From: Leucobacter sp. UBA1945
GTDB taxonomy: Bacteria > Actinomycetota > Actinomycetes > Actinomycetales > Microbacteriaceae
Length of the DNA stretch: 5,864 nt
Reading direction: 5' to 3'
Assembly: GCA_002336855.1 (NCBI GenBank)
Contig: DDEV01000111.1
Location: forward strand, 1 to 5,864
Shown: in pieces, positions 4,509-5,864 of the stretch
How the letters are laid out: each line of letters begins with the position of its first letter
Position numbering within the stretch: the first letter of the stretch is position 1
The notes under the pieces: generated by a model
What the model was told of the DNA's origin: nothing
Seen by the model: only the letters and a program-made list of their open reading frames with translations
Database searches by the model: none
Translations under genes and position numbers: made by a program

Positions 4509-5864
4509 TTAGCGCTCGCTCACGCGACCGAACACACCCGCGATCGGGGCGAGCACGAGCGGGCGCGCCGCCCACGTGACCGCTGCCGTGACGAGCAGGC
4601 CGAGCGCGAACATCCAGAACCCGAACCACGAGGGCTCCGGTGTGCCGACGAACATGTGGTTCAGGTTCTTCAGCGCACCGGTAGTGAACACCAAGAACAC
4701 GTGCACCAGAATGAACAGCACGAAGAACAGCATCACCGGAAAGTGGATAGCCCGCGCGAGCGGTGCCGGGTAGGCCTTGTTCAGCCTCTCGGCGTCTTTC
4801 GGCCACCACTCGCTCATGCGCACACCCGTGATCGCGGCGAGCGGGGCGGCGATGAACACGACCGTGAAGTACATGAGCTGCTGCAGCGAGTTGTAGTTGA
4901 CCCAGCCGTCTTCGACCGGCCACTCGAGCGTCAGGTACTGCAGCGCTGCGCTCGCGGCGTTGGGGAAGACCTCCCAGCTGGTCGGCACGATTCTCGCCCA
5001 GTGGCCGCTGACGAAGAGCATCACGACGAAGACGATGCCGTTCGCGAGCCACAGCAGGTCGAGCGAGGTGTGCAGCCAGAGGTAGATCGAGATCTTCTTG
5101 CCGCCCTTCTTCGGGGTGAAGAAGGCATCGGGCTTCTGCTGCTGCCGTACGAGGAGACCGGAGCGAATGATGAGGACCATCAGGAAGAAGTTCAAGAAGT
5201 GCGACCAGCGCGCCCACGCAGGGAAGCCGGGGTCGACGAATTCGGGCAGATGGTACTCGCCCGGATAGCGCTTCAAGAACTCGGGCACGCCCGGCAGCGT
5301 GGTCACGCCGCGAGCGGCGAGCACGATGATTGCGGCGGCGAGGATCGCACCCCCGCCCCACAGCACGACCCGCTTGATGAGCTTGCCGAGCGTGATGCCG
5401 CCCACCGTGATGGGTTCGCGCGGCTTGACCGGGGCCTGGGCCGGTTCTGGTGCCGGTTGCGGCGCGGGTGCCGGTTGCGGCGCGTTCGATACTGCCTCCG
5501 GGATCGGCGCAGCCGCCGCCTGCTCAGCCTGAACTGGGGCCATCGCGGGCCCCGGCTTCTCGGTGGAAGCTGCGGGCGCAGCAGTGGCCTCGGGTGTCGC
5601 AGCTTCGACTGCGGTTTCGACCGCGGCTGCGGCAGGAGCCGGGGCGGTATCAGCTGGGAGGGCCGCAGCTGCAACAGACGGGGCAACCGCGCGCTCGACC
5701 TTGACTGTCGCAGCCGGGGGCCAAGGATCGCCGCCGACCGTGCGCGGCAGGCCGCGGCGAAGCGTCACCTCTTCGGTCTCGGTCGCGTACGCCGTGGCTG
5801 AAGCAGCGGCGGGCGACGCGGCAGGCTGCGACGCGGTCGCGCCGGGGTTTTCTGCCGGAGCCGG
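4509..5864 (-). CDS. Cytochrome b membrane subunit with Pro/Ala-rich N-terminus (partial at right edge)
   Basis: The frame ends at TAA (4509-4511) and stays open to the last base, so at least 451 residues are present and the start is off-window. Residues are numbered here from the GTG at 5766-5768. About residues 18-118 and the codons before the GTG are low-complexity Ala/Pro/Glu sequence, likely a flexible cytoplasmic extension. A membrane helix follows at about 134-152, then helices at about 188-206, 231-253, 295-315, 341-362 and 381-404. Candidate heme ligands are H190 (RWSHFLN), H233 (LWLHTSL), H342 and H356. The 14-residue gap between the last two matches the His155/His169 pair of the formate dehydrogenase subunit FdnI, so this is likely a di-heme b-type cytochrome (b561/FdnI/HyaC superfamily) that links a redox partner to the quinone pool. 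No partner enzyme is in view; a molybdopterin oxidoreductase beyond the right edge is a guess. Confidence 0.85.
   Translation of the reverse strand, partial: PAPAENPGATASQPAASPAAASATAYATETEEVTLRRGLPRTVGGDPWPPAATVKVERAVAPSVAAAALPADTAPAPAAAAVETAVEAATPEATAAPAASTEKPGPAMAPVQAEQAAAAPIPEAVSNAPQPAPAPQPAPEPAQAPVKPREPITVGGITLGKLIKRVVLWGGGAILAAAIIVLAARGVTTLPGVPEFLKRYPGEYHLPEFVDPGFPAWARWSHFLNFFLMVLIIRSGLLVRQQQKPDAFFTPKKGGKKISIYLWLHTSLDLLWLANGIVFVVMLFVSGHWARIVPTSWEVFPNAASAALQYLTLEWPVEDGWVNYNSLQQLMYFTVVFIAAPLAAITGVRMSEWWPKDAERLNKAYPAPLARAIHFPVMLFFVLFILVHVFLVFTTGALKNLNHMFVGTPEPSWFGFWMFALGLLVTAAVTWAARPLVLAPIAGVFGRVSER
5449..5484 (-). repeat. Perfect 18-base tandem repeat in the Pro/Ala-rich region
   Basis: Two identical 18-base units (5449-5466 and 5467-5484) lie in the cytochrome gene and encode the APQPAP-type pattern twice in the low-complexity segment. 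They keep the reading frame. Identity at the base level suggests a recent duplication. Confidence 0.8.

Noticed and set aside
5766..5768. GTG as the start of the cytochrome gene
   Set aside because: The frame stays open for 32 more codons to the edge of the window with the same Ala/Pro-rich composition as the downstream low-complexity region, so this GTG is probably an internal valine.
4656..5801. Plus-strand open frame (381 residues) opposite the cytochrome gene
   Set aside because: It is an antisense shadow of the helix-rich cytochrome frame; its Arg/His/Glu-rich translation has no recognisable domain.

Overview
The window looks like chromosomal DNA from a high-GC Gram-positive bacterium. 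Base composition and the GC-rich third codon positions fit Actinobacteria, and a Microbacteriaceae-like (for example Leucobacter or Microbacterium) source is plausible, but this is inference from gene style, not a database match. No tRNA, rRNA, CRISPR array, insertion sequence or phage gene was seen.

Layout. Bases 1-2701 carry five consecutive plus-strand reading frames that look like one transcription unit: the 3' end of an unrecognised gene (1-297), a small two-helix membrane protein (312-650), a divergent prolipoprotein diacylglyceryl transferase (Lgt) homologue (654-1460), a Pro/Gln-rich protein with about three membrane helices (1441-1935), and, after a 76-base gap, a secreted lipoprotein with a classical lipobox (2012-2701). 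The first four frames are separated by 14 and 3 bases and then a 20-base overlap. A very strong hairpin (2709-2747) closes the unit and also lies just beyond the stop codon of the convergent minus-strand gene.

Bases 2764-5864 are minus strand: a 563-residue amidase of the amidase-signature family (2764-4455), preceded after a 53-base spacer by the 3' part of a b-type cytochrome membrane subunit with a long Pro/Ala-rich N-terminal segment (4509-5864). The cytochrome gene runs off the right edge.

How the genes may work together. The most interesting part is the plus-strand cluster. The Lgt-like protein keeps the Tyr-Arg-Glu block of the Lgt active site but has lost the positions that align with E. 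coli His103 and Asn146, and a lipobox lipoprotein lies in the same apparent operon with two small membrane proteins of unknown function. This suggests a specialised lipid-transfer or lipoprotein-related module rather than the housekeeping Lgt. The cytochrome b resembles the di-heme membrane anchors of FdnI/HyaC type and probably passes electrons to or from a redox partner encoded beyond the right edge. The amidase is probably a cytoplasmic hydrolase, and nothing in the window ties it to the cytochrome except same-strand adjacency.
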